From the NCBI RefSeq assembly GCF_002019665.1, contig NZ_KV917375.1:1348390-1412389 (forward strand): a stretch of DNA of 64,000 bases, written 5' to 3'. Made by a program: the position numbers and the translations under genes. The notes under the pieces are model-generated. The model was not told the origin of the DNA. It searched no databases and saw only the letters and a program-made list of their open reading frames with translations. This document shows positions 1 through 8,160 of this stretch, piece by piece. The stretch's first letter is position 1. Each line of letters starts with the position of its first letter. The stretch is from Sutcliffiella halmapala (GTDB lineage: Bacteria > Bacillota > Bacilli > Bacillales > Bacillaceae_I).

Positions 1-647
1 ATTGGACGTTGGAATGCCGAACAAATGGACAAGGAGCGACTAGAGAGCATTCAATGGATGAGCTTCGTGCATTAGATGTTGGCTATGGCTATACGGCTGA
101 TGAGGGACAAACCTATCCTTTACGTGGTAAGGGAGTTGGTCTGATTCCTACGTTGGGAGAAGTCTTGCAGCAATTCCCGAATAAAGAGTTATTAATTCAT
201 ATTAAAAGCGATGATCCAGAAGAAGGAAAGTTATTGGCTAATTATCTTTCAGATTACACGGTCGGAAATTTTTCTAATCTGAGTGTGTATGGAGGAGACA
301 ATCCAATTGCTACATTAAAGGAAGAATTACCGGAGCTTCGTGTAATGTCAAAAGCGTCGATGAAGAGCTGTCTAATCCCTTATTTCATTATCGGATGGAC
401 TGGTTATGTTCCAGAAACATGTGGAAATAGCCAGCTGCATATTCCTGAAAAAATTGGACCGTGGTTATGGGGTTGGTCCGGGAAGTTTCATGAGCGAATG
501 GAGAAAGTTAATACAAGAGTTATTTTAGTAGCCGGAGATGGCGGTTTTTCTGAAGGATTTGATCAAGTAGAAGATCTTGAGAGAATCCCGGAACATTTCT
601 CAGGTTGGATTTGGACGAATCGGATTGATTTAATCGGATCTGAATGA
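1..647 (+). CDS. Glycerophosphodiester phosphodiesterase family protein (5' end missing)
   Basis: The reading frame is open from base 3 of the window to the TGA at 645-647, so the start lies upstream and only about the last 215 residues are visible. The visible part has the GDPD-family stretch RTNGQG followed by ELRALD, GYGYT and a later IPTLGEVLQ block, as in the middle of the TIM barrel where the phosphodiester is bound. The family hydrolyses glycerophosphodiesters to glycerol-3-phosphate and an alcohol. The C-terminal half (WTNRIDLIG) is typical of the end of the barrel. It is followed by a strong terminator, so it is transcribed apart from spoIVFA. The N-terminal catalytic residues lie outside the window, so activity cannot be judged. 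Confidence 0.85.
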   Translation, partial: WTLECRTNGQGATREHSMDELRALDVGYGYTADEGQTYPLRGKGVGLIPTLGEVLQQFPNKELLIHIKSDDPEEGKLLANYLSDYTVGNFSNLSVYGGDNPIATLKEELPELRVMSKASMKSCLIPYFIIGWTGYVPETCGNSQLHIPEKIGPWLWGWSGKFHERMEKVNTRVILVAGDGGFSEGFDQVEDLERIPEHFSGWIWTNRIDLIGSE

Positions 648-677
648 TTAAAGGGATTAGAGTTAAATTTGAATAAT

Positions 678-728
678 ACCTATAAGTTAGTAAGTACTCT
701 ATGCTTACTAACTTATAGGTGTTTTTTT
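678..728 (+). terminator. Rho-independent terminator after the GDPD gene
   Basis: A perfect 17-bp inverted repeat (678-694 with 704-720, 9-nt loop) is followed by a T-run at 722-728. Confidence 0.95.
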
Positions 729-833
729 GTATCGAGAAAAGTAATTTGAAAATGAGAAATAAGCAAGTATAAGCCCTTAGCCACATTCCTAGTTTGGGGA
801 AAGAAAAAATTCCATCTTACTTTTTCTCATACC

Positions 834-863
834 GTCATATCCACTAAGGACAAGTCATAAAAT
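834..863 (+). promoter_or_regulatory. Possible sigma-E promoter for spoIVFA-spoIVFB
   Basis: GTCATATC at 834-841 and CATAAAAT at 856-863, separated by 14 nt, resemble the mother-cell sigma-E -35 and -10 elements. This fits the known sigma-E control of the spoIVF operon in B. subtilis. It is a motif match only. Confidence 0.5.
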
Positions 864-895
864 GGTACAAACATAGTAGGGGGAAGGGTGTTTGT

Positions 896-1669
896 ATGAA
901 TGAACGGTTAGATGAAATTAGAAGAAGAGCCGCAAAGCGTAAACGAACAAGACAAACGCAGCTCACTAAGCATAAACAAGTATCCTCGTATGTGATGAGA
1001 GATGAAGAAAAGTATGGAAACAGCTATACGTCATTTGAAGGTGGGACAGATGGCAACAAGGAGCACCCATTATTTAATAGAGAGTTATTTCTTTTTAAAA
1101 TTCTAGCCTCAGCGATTTTGGTGTTGGTCATTGGCATTATGTTTCAGAATCAATCGGCTGCACTTGAGAAACCGAAACAGTTTGTTGTTGATACAATGGA
1201 TAAGAGCTTTCAATTTACTGCTTTTACTTCATGGTATGAGGAGCAGTTTGGGAAACCATTAGCACTATTACCGTCAACACCAAAAGAAAAAGAAGTGGAT
1301 CAAGTAAAAGTGGAATATGCGATTCCTGCCTCAGGAAAGGTGTTTGAAAGCTTTCAGAGTAATGGACAAGGCGTGATGGTGGAAACGTTGGCTGGTTCAA
1401 AAGTGGAAGCCATGAAAAATGGAACTGTTACATTTGTTGGGATTAAACAAGAAACCGGAAAGACCGTTATCATTCAACATGCAGACGATACGTATTCATG
1501 GTATGGACAACTAGGTGAAGTGGATGTGAAGTTCATGGATTTTATTAAAACGGGTACAGCGATAGGGAGAACAACAACACTTGAGGATGGCTCCAAAGGA
1601 ATGTTTTATTTTGCTATTCAAAAAGGAAATGAATTTATCGACCCTATGCAGGTGATATCATTTGAATAA
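896..1669 (+). CDS. spoIVFA: Stage IV sporulation protein FA
   Basis: SpoIVFA of B. subtilis is an outer-forespore-membrane protein that, together with BofA, holds the protease SpoIVFB inactive until the SpoIVB signal arrives. The protein has 257 residues (about 264 in B. subtilis). It has a very basic N-terminus with an RRRAAKRKR cluster, one membrane segment at about 66-83, and a C-terminal M23/LytM-like domain (about 130-257). The ATG at 896 follows a GGGGGAAGGG Shine-Dalgarno region. The stop overlaps the TTG start of spoIVFB by eight bases, so translation is probably coupled. A sigma-E-like promoter lies just upstream. Neighbour identity and overlap make this call firm. Confidence 0.95.
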   Translation: MNERLDEIRRRAAKRKRTRQTQLTKHKQVSSYVMRDEEKYGNSYTSFEGGTDGNKEHPLFNRELFLFKILASAILVLVIGIMFQNQSAALEKPKQFVVDTMDKSFQFTAFTSWYEEQFGKPLALLPSTPKEKEVDQVKVEYAIPASGKVFESFQSNGQGVMVETLAGSKVEAMKNGTVTFVGIKQETGKTVIIQHADDTYSWYGQLGEVDVKFMDFIKTGTAIGRTTTLEDGSKGMFYFAIQKGNEFIDPMQVISFE

Positions 1670-2531
1670 TAAATGGCTTAGGCTATTTCAAAAAATCCAT
1701 ATACATCCGATTTTCTGGCTAATGATTGGGCTTGCTATTTTAACTGCGAATTTCTGGGAGCTTTTGATTCTTTTTATCATTGTGCTCGTTCATGAGCTAG
1801 GACATTGCGTCGCAGCTACTTTTTATTCATGGAGAATAAAGCAAGTTCTTATTCTTCCTTTTGGTGGGATGGCTGAAATGGAGGAGCATGGAAATCGACC
1901 GTTAAAGGAGGAACTGGTCGTTACTCTTGCTGGTCCGATACAACATTTATGGCTTGGGGCGGCAGGCTTTTTTCTCTATAAAATGGGGGTGTTGTCGCCA
2001 GGTATTTGGGAGCTGTTTTTTACTTTTAATACGATGATATTCTTAGTTAACCTCCTTCCAATCTGGCCGCTTGATGGTGGAAAGCTGATGAGTATTGCAT
2101 TAAGTAAATTTACTTCTTTTGCAAAATCTCATGAGCGTACGTTGCAATGTTCTTTTCTATTTTTATCGATTTTTTTCCTAGGTTATTTAGTGATTGATCC
2201 TTTGCATCTAAATATGTGGATTATCTCATTATTTCTTTTTTATTCGCTTTATTCAGAGTGGAAGCAACGTCACTTTGTGTTTATTCGTTTTCTATTGGAG
2301 AGGTATTATGGGAAAACAAATTCCTTTTCAAGTATCACGCCAATTGTGGTGGATGATACGGAGAAAATACATCAGGTGCTACAACGTTTTAAGCGGGATT
2401 GTAAGCATAATATAATCATTATGAAAGGCAATAAGAAGCAGACTCCATTAGATGAAAATGAGTTATTGCATGCTTATTTTAAGGAGAAGTTGACGACAAT
2501 TGATATAGGAGATATCCTGTATTCATACTAA
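1662..2531 (+). CDS. spoIVFB: Stage IV sporulation protein FB, pro-sigma-K processing intramembrane metalloprotease
   Basis: This is a site-2-protease family zinc metalloprotease that cleaves pro-sigma-K in the mother cell during sporulation. It has 289 residues with several hydrophobic segments. The zinc motif HELGH is at residues 44-48 and the third ligand is in NLLPIWPLDGG (Asp138), almost the same numbering as B. subtilis (His43, His47, Asp137). A C-terminal CBS-like domain, which in the family senses ATP, covers about 215-289. The start is TTG at 1662, inside the end of spoIVFA, with AGGTGA upstream. All catalytic residues are present. Confidence 0.97.
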   Translation: MNNKWLRLFQKIHIHPIFWLMIGLAILTANFWELLILFIIVLVHELGHCVAATFYSWRIKQVLILPFGGMAEMEEHGNRPLKEELVVTLAGPIQHLWLGAAGFFLYKMGVLSPGIWELFFTFNTMIFLVNLLPIWPLDGGKLMSIALSKFTSFAKSHERTLQCSFLFLSIFFLGYLVIDPLHLNMWIISLFLFYSLYSEWKQRHFVFIRFLLERYYGKTNSFSSITPIVVDDTEKIHQVLQRFKRDCKHNIIIMKGNKKQTPLDENELLHAYFKEKLTTIDIGDILYSY

Positions 2532-2556
2532 AAATCGAAAGTCGAGGCTACTCCAA

Positions 2557-4014
2557 TTGATTGAGCTTATTATGAATATGCGAGCAACAGAAAAACGAGT
2601 TGCCGTAAAAGAACAAGATAAGATAGTAGAGCTATTACTTGAACGGCCTACTATTCACCATATAGAAGGAAATATTTATGTTGGTCGTGTTGTGAATGTG
2701 TTGCCAGGGATGCAAGCTGCTTTTGTAGACATTGGACAAAAGCAACCAGGGTACATTCACCGCGACCATTTGTGTGCGTATCAATTATCTCCACTCTCTA
2801 AAGGGGAGAAAGAAAAGAAGAGTATTTCTCATTTTGTTCATCAAGGTGAAGCGATTCTAGTACAAGTGGTGAAAGAGGGAGAAGGAACAAAGGGACCGAA
2901 ATTAACAGGTCTTATTGAATTTCCTGGATTACATATTGTATATCAGCCTTTTGGAAAGTATAAAGCCATTTCAAAAAAAATGAGTGAACATAAGCGAAAG
3001 CAATGGCGCGAGCTCCTTTTTAGCTGGTGTACCGAGGAAGAAGGGGTTATTGTAAGAACAGCAAGTGAGCAGACCCCGGCCGATGTGGTGGAAGTGGAAC
3101 TGTTAGAACTGCAACAACAATTCATTGAGGTACAAAATAAGATGGCAGAGTCTCCTGTACCAGCCTTGCTTCATAAAGAGGACCATTTTTTATCGAGACT
3201 ATTAAGAGAGATTCCAAAAAGTGAAATCAAGCTAATTGAAGTGGATGATGCACCAACCTTTCAAGCGTTAAAAAAACAACAATACCCAGTGCGCTTTTAT
3301 CAAGGCAAGGAAGGCATTTTTGCGAGGCGAGGAATGGAGCAGGAGCTTGAGAAAGCCTTAAAGAAAATAGTGTGGCTTCCAAGTGGAGGGTATATTATTA
3401 TTGAACATACAGAAGCGATGACGGTTATAGATGTCAACACGGGTAAATTTATAGGGAAATCAGGACTGCAGGAAACAGTGCTGAAAACAAATAAAGAAGC
3501 GGCAAAAGAAATCGCTAGGCAACTCCGGCTACGTCAAATTGGTGGGATTATCATCGTGGATTTCATTGATATGGCAAATAAAGATGAGCAACAGCAGGTT
3601 CTGCAAATTGTCCAAGCTGAAGTGAAAAAAGACCGTTCTATTGTGCGTGTTATTGGCTTTACTGAGCTTCATCTCCTTCAATTAACTAGGAAAAAAATTC
3701 GTGAGCCACTTACTAATTTGTTATTACAAGCATGTGATCCATGCCATGGGAAAGGGGCAGTTTACTCTGCTGAAACCATTGCCTATCAGCTTGAAAGAGA
3801 ACTTCTTGAATATAAAGGGTCAGATGTCGAAGCGGTTATCATTGAGGTGACCGAAGAAGTGAGGGAGATAGCGATTCACCTCCCAAACTTACTAGAGAGA
3901 GTAGGCGTGGAGGTTTTTTTTGCAAAAAAAATCGGTGTGCCTAGTTTTATCGTACGATTTACAGGTACCATAGTGGATGCAAAAGAACGTTTAAAAACGC
4001 TAGAACCTTATTGA
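2557..4014 (+). CDS. rng: Ribonuclease E/G family endoribonuclease
   Basis: RNase G-type enzymes cleave single-stranded RNA and take part in rRNA maturation and mRNA decay. The 485-residue protein has an S1-like RNA-binding region near the N-terminus (about 38-125), the magnesium-binding aspartates in IDVNTGKF (Asp292) and IIVDFID (Asp335), and the zinc-link motif CDPC (Cys393, Cys396) followed by HGKG. The start is taken as TTG at 2557, nine bases after GAGG. B. subtilis 168 lacks this gene at this locus, but other bacilli have one. Its TGA stop lies within the -35 box of the rplU promoter. Confidence 0.95.
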   Translation: MIELIMNMRATEKRVAVKEQDKIVELLLERPTIHHIEGNIYVGRVVNVLPGMQAAFVDIGQKQPGYIHRDHLCAYQLSPLSKGEKEKKSISHFVHQGEAILVQVVKEGEGTKGPKLTGLIEFPGLHIVYQPFGKYKAISKKMSEHKRKQWRELLFSWCTEEEGVIVRTASEQTPADVVEVELLELQQQFIEVQNKMAESPVPALLHKEDHFLSRLLREIPKSEIKLIEVDDAPTFQALKKQQYPVRFYQGKEGIFARRGMEQELEKALKKIVWLPSGGYIIIEHTEAMTVIDVNTGKFIGKSGLQETVLKTNKEAAKEIARQLRLRQIGGIIIVDFIDMANKDEQQQVLQIVQAEVKKDRSIVRVIGFTELHLLQLTRKKIREPLTNLLLQACDPCHGKGAVYSAETIAYQLERELLEYKGSDVEAVIIEVTEEVREIAIHLPNLLERVGVEVFFAKKIGVPSFIVRFTGTIVDAKERLKTLEPY

Positions 4015-4040
4015 CAGAGGGCTTTTAAATATGCTAAGAT
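4011..4040 (+). promoter_or_regulatory. Sigma-A promoter of the rplU-prp-rpmA operon
   Basis: TTGACA at 4011-4016 and TAAGAT at 4035-4040 with an 18-nt spacer. The -35 hexamer overlaps the stop codon of rng (4012-4014). Confidence 0.8.
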
Positions 4041-4049
4041 GTTCTTTGT

Positions 4050-4152
4050 TAGTTTGTAGCACCCGTGCTACAACCGCACAGTCCAGGTTCCCCTAAAATA
4101 TGGACGTTTTTTCGTTACATATGCCTGAAACTGGCGAGTCTGAGTCTATTGA
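4050..4152 (+). ncRNA. Ribosomal protein L21 leader (mRNA 5' leader)
   Basis: The stretch between the promoter and the rplU RBS contains a stem-loop with TGTAGCACCC and GTGCTACAA arms near 4056-4074 and further conserved-looking bases before the AGGAGG. Position and layout match the L21 leader known upstream of rplU in Bacillales, thought to mediate autogenous control. I identified it by position and the first hairpin, not by a covariance model. Confidence 0.65.
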
Positions 4153-4166
4153 GGAGGTGCAAGAGA

Positions 4167-4475
4167 ATGTACGCAATTATTGAAACAGGTGGTAAGCAAA
4201 TCAAGGTAGAAGCAGGTCAAGTGATCTACATCGAAAAGCTTGATGCAGCTGCAGGTGACACAGTAACGTTTGACAAAGTTCTTTTCGTTGGTGGCGACAA
4301 TGTTAAAGTTGGTAGCCCACTAGTAGCAGGAGCTTCTGTAACGGCTAAAGTTGAAAAACAAGGTCGTGCGAAAAAGATTACTGTATTCAAGTATAAAGCT
4401 AAGAAAAACTACCGTAAAAAACAAGGTCATCGTCAACCTTACACTAAAGTTGTTGTTGATGCGATCAACGCATAA
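4167..4475 (+). CDS. rplU: 50S ribosomal protein L21
   Basis: A 102-residue large-subunit protein that binds 23S r[17 protein letters not shown] at the N-terminus and [15 protein letters not shown] near the C-terminus are L21 signatures. The start is ATG 4167, seven bases after GAGGAGG; the frame is open further upstream but that part belongs to the leader RNA. First gene of the classic rplU-prp-rpmA operon. Confidence 0.98.
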   Translation: MYAIIETGGKQIKVEAGQVIYIEKLDAAAGDTVTFDKVLFVGGDNVKVGSPLVAGASVTAKVEKQGRAKKITVFKYKAKKNYRKKQGHRQPYTKVVVDAINA

Positions 4476-4490
4476 TTTAAAGGTGATTGG

Positions 4491-4817
4491 ATGATTAAAG
4501 TTACAATTAAACGAAACGATCATCAAATAATCGAATCGTTTACCATAACTGGACATGCTAACTTTGCCAAAAAAGGATCCGATATTGTGTGTGCTGGAGT
4601 ATCTGCTGTATCTTTTGGTGCGGTAAACTCTATTATAACACTTTTGTCTGTTACTCCTCAAATTGAGCAAGGGGCAGATGGCTTTCTTCGCTGTTCGATT
4701 CCCTCTGACATAGAGGAGTCAACAAAAGAAAAAATTCAATTGCTGCTAGAAGGTATGGTCGTATCTTTAGAGACGATTGAACGTGATTATGGAAATTATA
4801 TAACCATTTCTAAGTAG
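4491..4817 (+). CDS. prp: Ribosomal-processing cysteine protease Prp
   Basis: Prp (YsxB in B. subtilis) removes the short N-terminal extension of ribosomal protein L27 in Firmicutes. The 108-residue protein has the catalytic pair expected for the family: His22 in GHANFAKKGSDIVCAG and Cys34 in the same block. The gene sits between its substrate gene rpmA and rplU, with 15 bases before and 12 bases after. The L27 encoded next door carries the matching cleavable extension, so the pair is functionally consistent. Confidence 0.96.
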   Translation: MIKVTIKRNDHQIIESFTITGHANFAKKGSDIVCAGVSAVSFGAVNSIITLLSVTPQIEQGADGFLRCSIPSDIEESTKEKIQLLLEGMVVSLETIERDYGNYITISK

Positions 4818-4829
4818 GAGGTGGAATAC

Positions 4830-5120
4830 ATGTTAAGATTAGATCTTCAGTTCTTTGCTTCCAAAAAGGGAGTAGGTAGTACTAAAAACGGTCGTGACTC
4901 ACAGTCAAAGCGTCTTGGCGCTAAGCGTGCAGACGGTCAACTAGTTTCTGGTGGTTCTATTTTATACCGTCAACGCGGTACTAAAATTTACCCTGGAGCA
5001 AACGTTGGACGTGGAGGAGACGATACGTTATTCGCGAAGGTTGACGGAATCGTTCGTTTCGAGCGTTTAGGTCGTGACCGCAAACAAGTTAGCGTATATC
5101 CTGTTGCTCAAGAAGCATAA
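4830..5120 (+). CDS. rpmA: 50S ribosomal protein L27, with cleavable N-terminal extension
   Basis: A 96-residue L27. The N-terminus MLRLDLQFF followed by [15 protein letters not shown] is the Firmicutes form in which Prp cuts after the LQFF motif to expose the mature end that reaches towards the peptidyl-transferase centre. The start is ATG 4830 after AGGAGGTGG; a GTG nine bases earlier is part of the RBS. Last gene of the operon, followed by a terminator. Confidence 0.98.
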   Translation: MLRLDLQFFASKKGVGSTKNGRDSQSKRLGAKRADGQLVSGGSILYRQRGTKIYPGANVGRGGDDTLFAKVDGIVRFERLGRDRKQVSVYPVAQEA

Positions 5121-5127
5121 TCTCAGT

Positions 5128-5168
5128 AAAACTCTAGCCTAAGTTTAAGGTTAGAGTTTTATTTTTTT
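5128..5168 (+). terminator. Terminator of the rplU-prp-rpmA operon
   Basis: A 12-bp stem (AAACTCTAGCCT with AGGTTAGAGTTT, one G-T pair) and a T-rich tail. Confidence 0.9.
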
Positions 5169-5183
5169 AGAACAAAAGTGCAA

Positions 5184-5233
5184 GCTAGGCGCAGGAGATG
5201 GACGTAACTACCCTCACTAACCACACGTCCACC
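5184..5233 (-). repeat. Degenerate copy of a dispersed intergenic repeat
   Basis: About 50 bases match, in reverse complement and with around 85% identity by eye, the left part of the larger repeat at 7479-7528 (shared cores GCTAGGCGC, TGGACGT, ACTACCCT and ACTAAC). The rest of 5121-5429 shows no gene. Confidence 0.7.
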
Positions 5234-5374
5234 ATAGCGTTTTTTTATACTTTATTTTTTACTAGAAGAGTTACACAAACAAAGAATCAACCTCATCATT
5301 TACAACCAAACTAATACAATTCTACATCTTCTCTTGAATTCCTAACGGTGTCTGGCCCCTATAGGAAAAAAATA

Positions 5375-5383
5375 TGCTATAAT
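5375..5383 (+). promoter_or_regulatory. Extended -10 promoter upstream of spo0B
   Basis: TGCTATAAT: a perfect TATAAT at 5378-5383 preceded by TG. No recognisable -35 box lies 17 nt upstream, as allowed for extended -10 promoters. It lies about 50 bases before spo0B. Confidence 0.55.
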
Positions 5384-5449
5384 CGTATACATATAAGAAG
5401 AATATGGAATTATTTCTAGGAGAACCAAAATGATGAAAAAAGAGGTACG

Positions 5450-5995
5450 TTGGATGTTTTACGCCATTCTAGGCATGATTGGTTGAATCGGTTGCAGCTG
5501 ATTAAGGCGAATATGTCTTTAGAGCGGTGGGATCGGGTAAATAATTTAATAGATGAGATTGTACTGGAAGCAAATCATGAGTCTAATTTAACCAATTTAC
5601 AGGCACCTTTGTTGGCGGAATACCTTGTGACATTTCATTGGGAGCCACGTTTGTTCTCTGTGGAATATGAAGTGATTGGGGAAAATGGGATAGATTTATC
5701 CAGGGAAGATCAATTGTTATACGAATGGATTTCCTCCATGTTTACAATGCTTGAGAACGTTGTAAACGTCAAAGCGGACAATCATTTGTTTTTAAGTATA
5801 CAGCTAGAAGAAAAGGAAGTTCGTTTCTTTTTTGAAATAAGTGGAATAATAGAAGATACAGATAGATTATCTGCTTGGATACAAACACAACCGAATTATT
5901 TTGTGATTGAAAGTAGCAGTGTATCCCCCGAGGAATGCGTTATACAGCAAGTTTTTACTAAAGGAAATAATAATAAAGCTGACGGTGCTAGTTAG
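5450..5995 (+). CDS. spo0B: Sporulation initiation phosphotransferase B (5' end possibly frameshifted)
   Basis: Spo0B passes phosphate from Spo0F to Spo0A in the sporulation phosphorelay. The phospho-accepting histidine is in HSRHDW, the second His of the motif, followed by the helix LNRLQLIKANMSL as in B. subtilis. In the present frame the first usable start is TTG 5450, giving 181 residues with only eight before that His and a poor RBS spacing. A much better start, ATG 5430 with AGGAG at 5418-5422, is in another frame; one extra A in the six-A tract at 5436-5441 would join them as MMKKRGTLDV and give a normal family N-terminus. So this may be an indel in the sequence or a real frameshift. 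The rest of the protein is intact. obgE follows, as in B. subtilis. Confidence 0.88.
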   Translation: MDVLRHSRHDWLNRLQLIKANMSLERWDRVNNLIDEIVLEANHESNLTNLQAPLLAEYLVTFHWEPRLFSVEYEVIGENGIDLSREDQLLYEWISSMFTMLENVVNVKADNHLFLSIQLEEKEVRFFFEISGIIEDTDRLSAWIQTQPNYFVIESSSVSPEECVIQQVFTKGNNNKADGAS

Positions 5996-6067
5996 TTTAT
6001 TTATAAATAGAGAAGAAATATTGCAAGCCATAGTAGGATTTGCATCTTTAGATCGGAGTGAAAAGCA

Positions 6068-7351
6068 ATGTTTGTCGATCAGGTCAAGATTTATGTAAAA
6101 GGTGGAGATGGCGGAAACGGTATGGTAGCCTTCCGTCGTGAAAAATACGTTCCAAATGGTGGACCAGCAGGTGGAGATGGCGGGAAAGGTGCGGATGTTA
6201 TTCTTCAAGTGGAAGAAGGCTTACGTACACTAATGGACTTCCGTTATAAACGACATTTCAAAGCAACTCGTGGTGAACACGGGATGTCCAAAAATCAACA
6301 TGGTAGAAATTCTGAAAGCATGATAGTTAAAGTTCCTCCAGGTACTGTTGTAATGGATGATGATACGAAAGAAGTGCTAGCTGATCTTACCGAACATGGA
6401 CAACAATATATAGTAGCCAAGGGTGGACGAGGCGGACGTGGTAACACACGATTTGCAACACCAAGAAACCCAGCTCCAGAAGTTGCCGAAAATGGTGAAC
6501 CAGGACAAGAGCGCTATGTTGTATTGGAATTAAAGGTTTTAGCAGATGTAGGTTTAGTTGGTTTTCCAAGCGTAGGAAAGTCAACCCTTCTATCGGTGGT
6601 TTCTGCAGCAAAGCCGAAAATTGCTGAATACCACTTCACTACGATTGTTCCTAATCTTGGTGTGGTAGAAACAGAAGACAGCCGTAGCTTTGTTATGGCA
6701 GATCTACCAGGATTAATTGAGGGTGCACATCAAGGGGTTGGACTTGGTCATCAGTTCCTTCGCCATATTGAGCGGACAAGAGTAATCATTCATGTGGTGG
6801 ATATGGGTGGTCTTGAAGGCCGAGATCCATACGATGATTATGTCACGATTAACGAAGAGTTAAAGGAATATAATCTCCGTTTAACAGAGCGTGCTCAAAT
6901 CGTAGTTGCGAATAAAATGGACATGCCAGATTCTGAAGAAAACCTTGCTAGGTTTAAAGAACAGCTTGGGGACGATGTGAAAGTTTTCCCGATTTCTGCT
7001 CTTACTCGCAGTGGTTTACGTGATTTATTATACGCAGTGGCAGATGAGCTGGAGCATGCTCCAGAGTACCCACTTTATGAGGAAGAAGCGATTGAACAGC
7101 GCGTTGTGTACAAGCATGAAAAAGAAGAAACTGGCTTTATTATCACAAGAGATCCAGATGGTGCATTTGTTCTTTCTGGAGAAGCTATCGAAAAGCTATT
7201 TGTTATGACAAACTTCAATCATGAAGAATCCATCCGTCGTTTTGCACGTCAACTCCGTGGAATGGGAGTAGACGAGGCATTAAGACAGCGTGGTGCAAAA
7301 GATGGCGATCTCGTTCGTTTACAGGAATATGAGTTTGAGTTCGTAGAATAG
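6068..7351 (+). CDS. obgE: GTPase Obg/CgtA
   Basis: An essential GTPase linked to 50S ribosome assembly, the stress response and sporulation. 427 residues: the glycine-rich Obg fold (1-158) with KGGDGGNG repeats, then the G domain with P-loop GFPSVGKST at 165-173, DLPG at 212-215 and NKMD at 282-285, then the OCT C-terminal domain from about 345. ATG 6068 follows GGAGTG. It lies 72 bases after spo0B, the same pairing as in B. subtilis, and ends at a terminator. Confidence 0.98.
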   Translation: MFVDQVKIYVKGGDGGNGMVAFRREKYVPNGGPAGGDGGKGADVILQVEEGLRTLMDFRYKRHFKATRGEHGMSKNQHGRNSESMIVKVPPGTVVMDDDTKEVLADLTEHGQQYIVAKGGRGGRGNTRFATPRNPAPEVAENGEPGQERYVVLELKVLADVGLVGFPSVGKSTLLSVVSAAKPKIAEYHFTTIVPNLGVVETEDSRSFVMADLPGLIEGAHQGVGLGHQFLRHIERTRVIIHVVDMGGLEGRDPYDDYVTINEELKEYNLRLTERAQIVVANKMDMPDSEENLARFKEQLGDDVKVFPISALTRSGLRDLLYAVADELEHAPEYPLYEEEAIEQRVVYKHEKEETGFIITRDPDGAFVLSGEAIEKLFVMTNFNHEESIRRFARQLRGMGVDEALRQRGAKDGDLVRLQEYEFEFVE

Positions 7352-7361
7352 AAACAATTCA

Positions 7362-7395
7362 GAAGAGGGGGAGAATCTTTACCCCTCTTTCTTTA
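7362..7395 (+). terminator. Terminator after obgE
   Basis: Stem AAGAGGGG (7363-7370) with CCCCTCTT (7382-7389), T/C-rich tail. Confidence 0.75.
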
Positions 7396-7478
7396 CATGG
7401 CTTTTTTGTATAGGCAATACAATTATTATCTATGCGAAAAGAGTTTTTCATTGATTGAATAAGAAATAAAAACGCAAG

Positions 7479-7630
7479 GCGGATGGTGTTGTTAGTAAGG
7501 GTAGTGACGTCCAGCTCCAGCGCCTAGCCCCTCGAGGTCACAAGTCATGCCCATCTAGAGGTTAAAAAGCAACCTCAAGCTGTGCCTGCCTTGTGCTCTG
7601 CCTGGGCTGAACGAGGCGCTTGCGCTTTTG
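7479..7630 (+). repeat. Dispersed intergenic repeat element (about 150 bp)
   Basis: The obgE-pheB gap holds a more GC-rich block with AGCGCCT (7519-7525) and AGGCGCT (7614-7620) as inverted ends and an internal hairpin around 7558-7576 (GAGGTT with AACCTC). A degenerate inverted copy lies at 5184-5233. The phrase CCAGCTCCAGCGCCTAGCC is, from memory, common in intergenic repeats of bacilli. No coding capacity is visible. Confidence 0.65.
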
Positions 7631-7667
7631 TTCTTAGAAATCTGTCTGAAACAAGGAGAGATTGTAG

Positions 7668-8111
7668 ATGCTAGAGGAAAAATTTTTTTTGGTACGGGAG
7701 GATGTCCTTCCCGAAGCGATGAAGAAAGCGCTTGAGGTCAAAGAAATGCTTGCAAGGGGAAAGGCTGATTCAATTGCTGAAGCAGTTATGCGAGTGGATT
7801 TGAGTCGCAGTGCTTTTTATAAGTATCGAGATACTGTCTTTCCCTTTCATACCATGGTAAAAGAAAAAATTATGACATTATTTTTTCACTTAGAAGATCA
7901 AACCGGAGCATTATCAGAACTACTTGCAACAGTTGCTTCTGTAGGCTGTAATGTGCTTACTATTCACCAAACTATTCCGTTACAAGGGAAGGCAAATGTA
8001 ACGCTTTCGCTTGATATGTCTGGTTTAACTGGTGATATTCATGCTTTACTTTCCATGTTAAAGCGATTAGAATTTGTAGATAAAGTAGAGATATTAGGAA
8101 CCGGTGCCTAA
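7668..8111 (+). CDS. pheB: ACT domain-containing protein PheB
   Basis: A 147-residue UPF0735-type protein, found next to pheA in Bacillus. The N-terminal half has a helical, helix-turn-helix-like segment ([21 protein letters not shown], roughly 35-60) and the C-terminal half (about 70-147) is an ACT domain of the kind that binds amino acids. Its exact role is unknown; regulation of phenylalanine synthesis is an inference from position. ATG 7668 follows AAGGAGAG. pheA starts 49 bases downstream. Confidence 0.9.
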   Translation: MLEEKFFLVREDVLPEAMKKALEVKEMLARGKADSIAEAVMRVDLSRSAFYKYRDTVFPFHTMVKEKIMTLFFHLEDQTGALSELLATVASVGCNVLTIHQTIPLQGKANVTLSLDMSGLTGDIHALLSMLKRLEFVDKVEILGTGA

Positions 8112-8160
8112 ACAATTGCATCGGCTTTTCTATAGAGACTAGCAGAGGAGAGTAGGGAAG

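Noticed and set aside
520-786. Minus-strand open frame over the end of the GDPD gene
   Set aside because: It crosses the strong terminator hairpin and has no RBS; the GDPD protein explains the coding signal.
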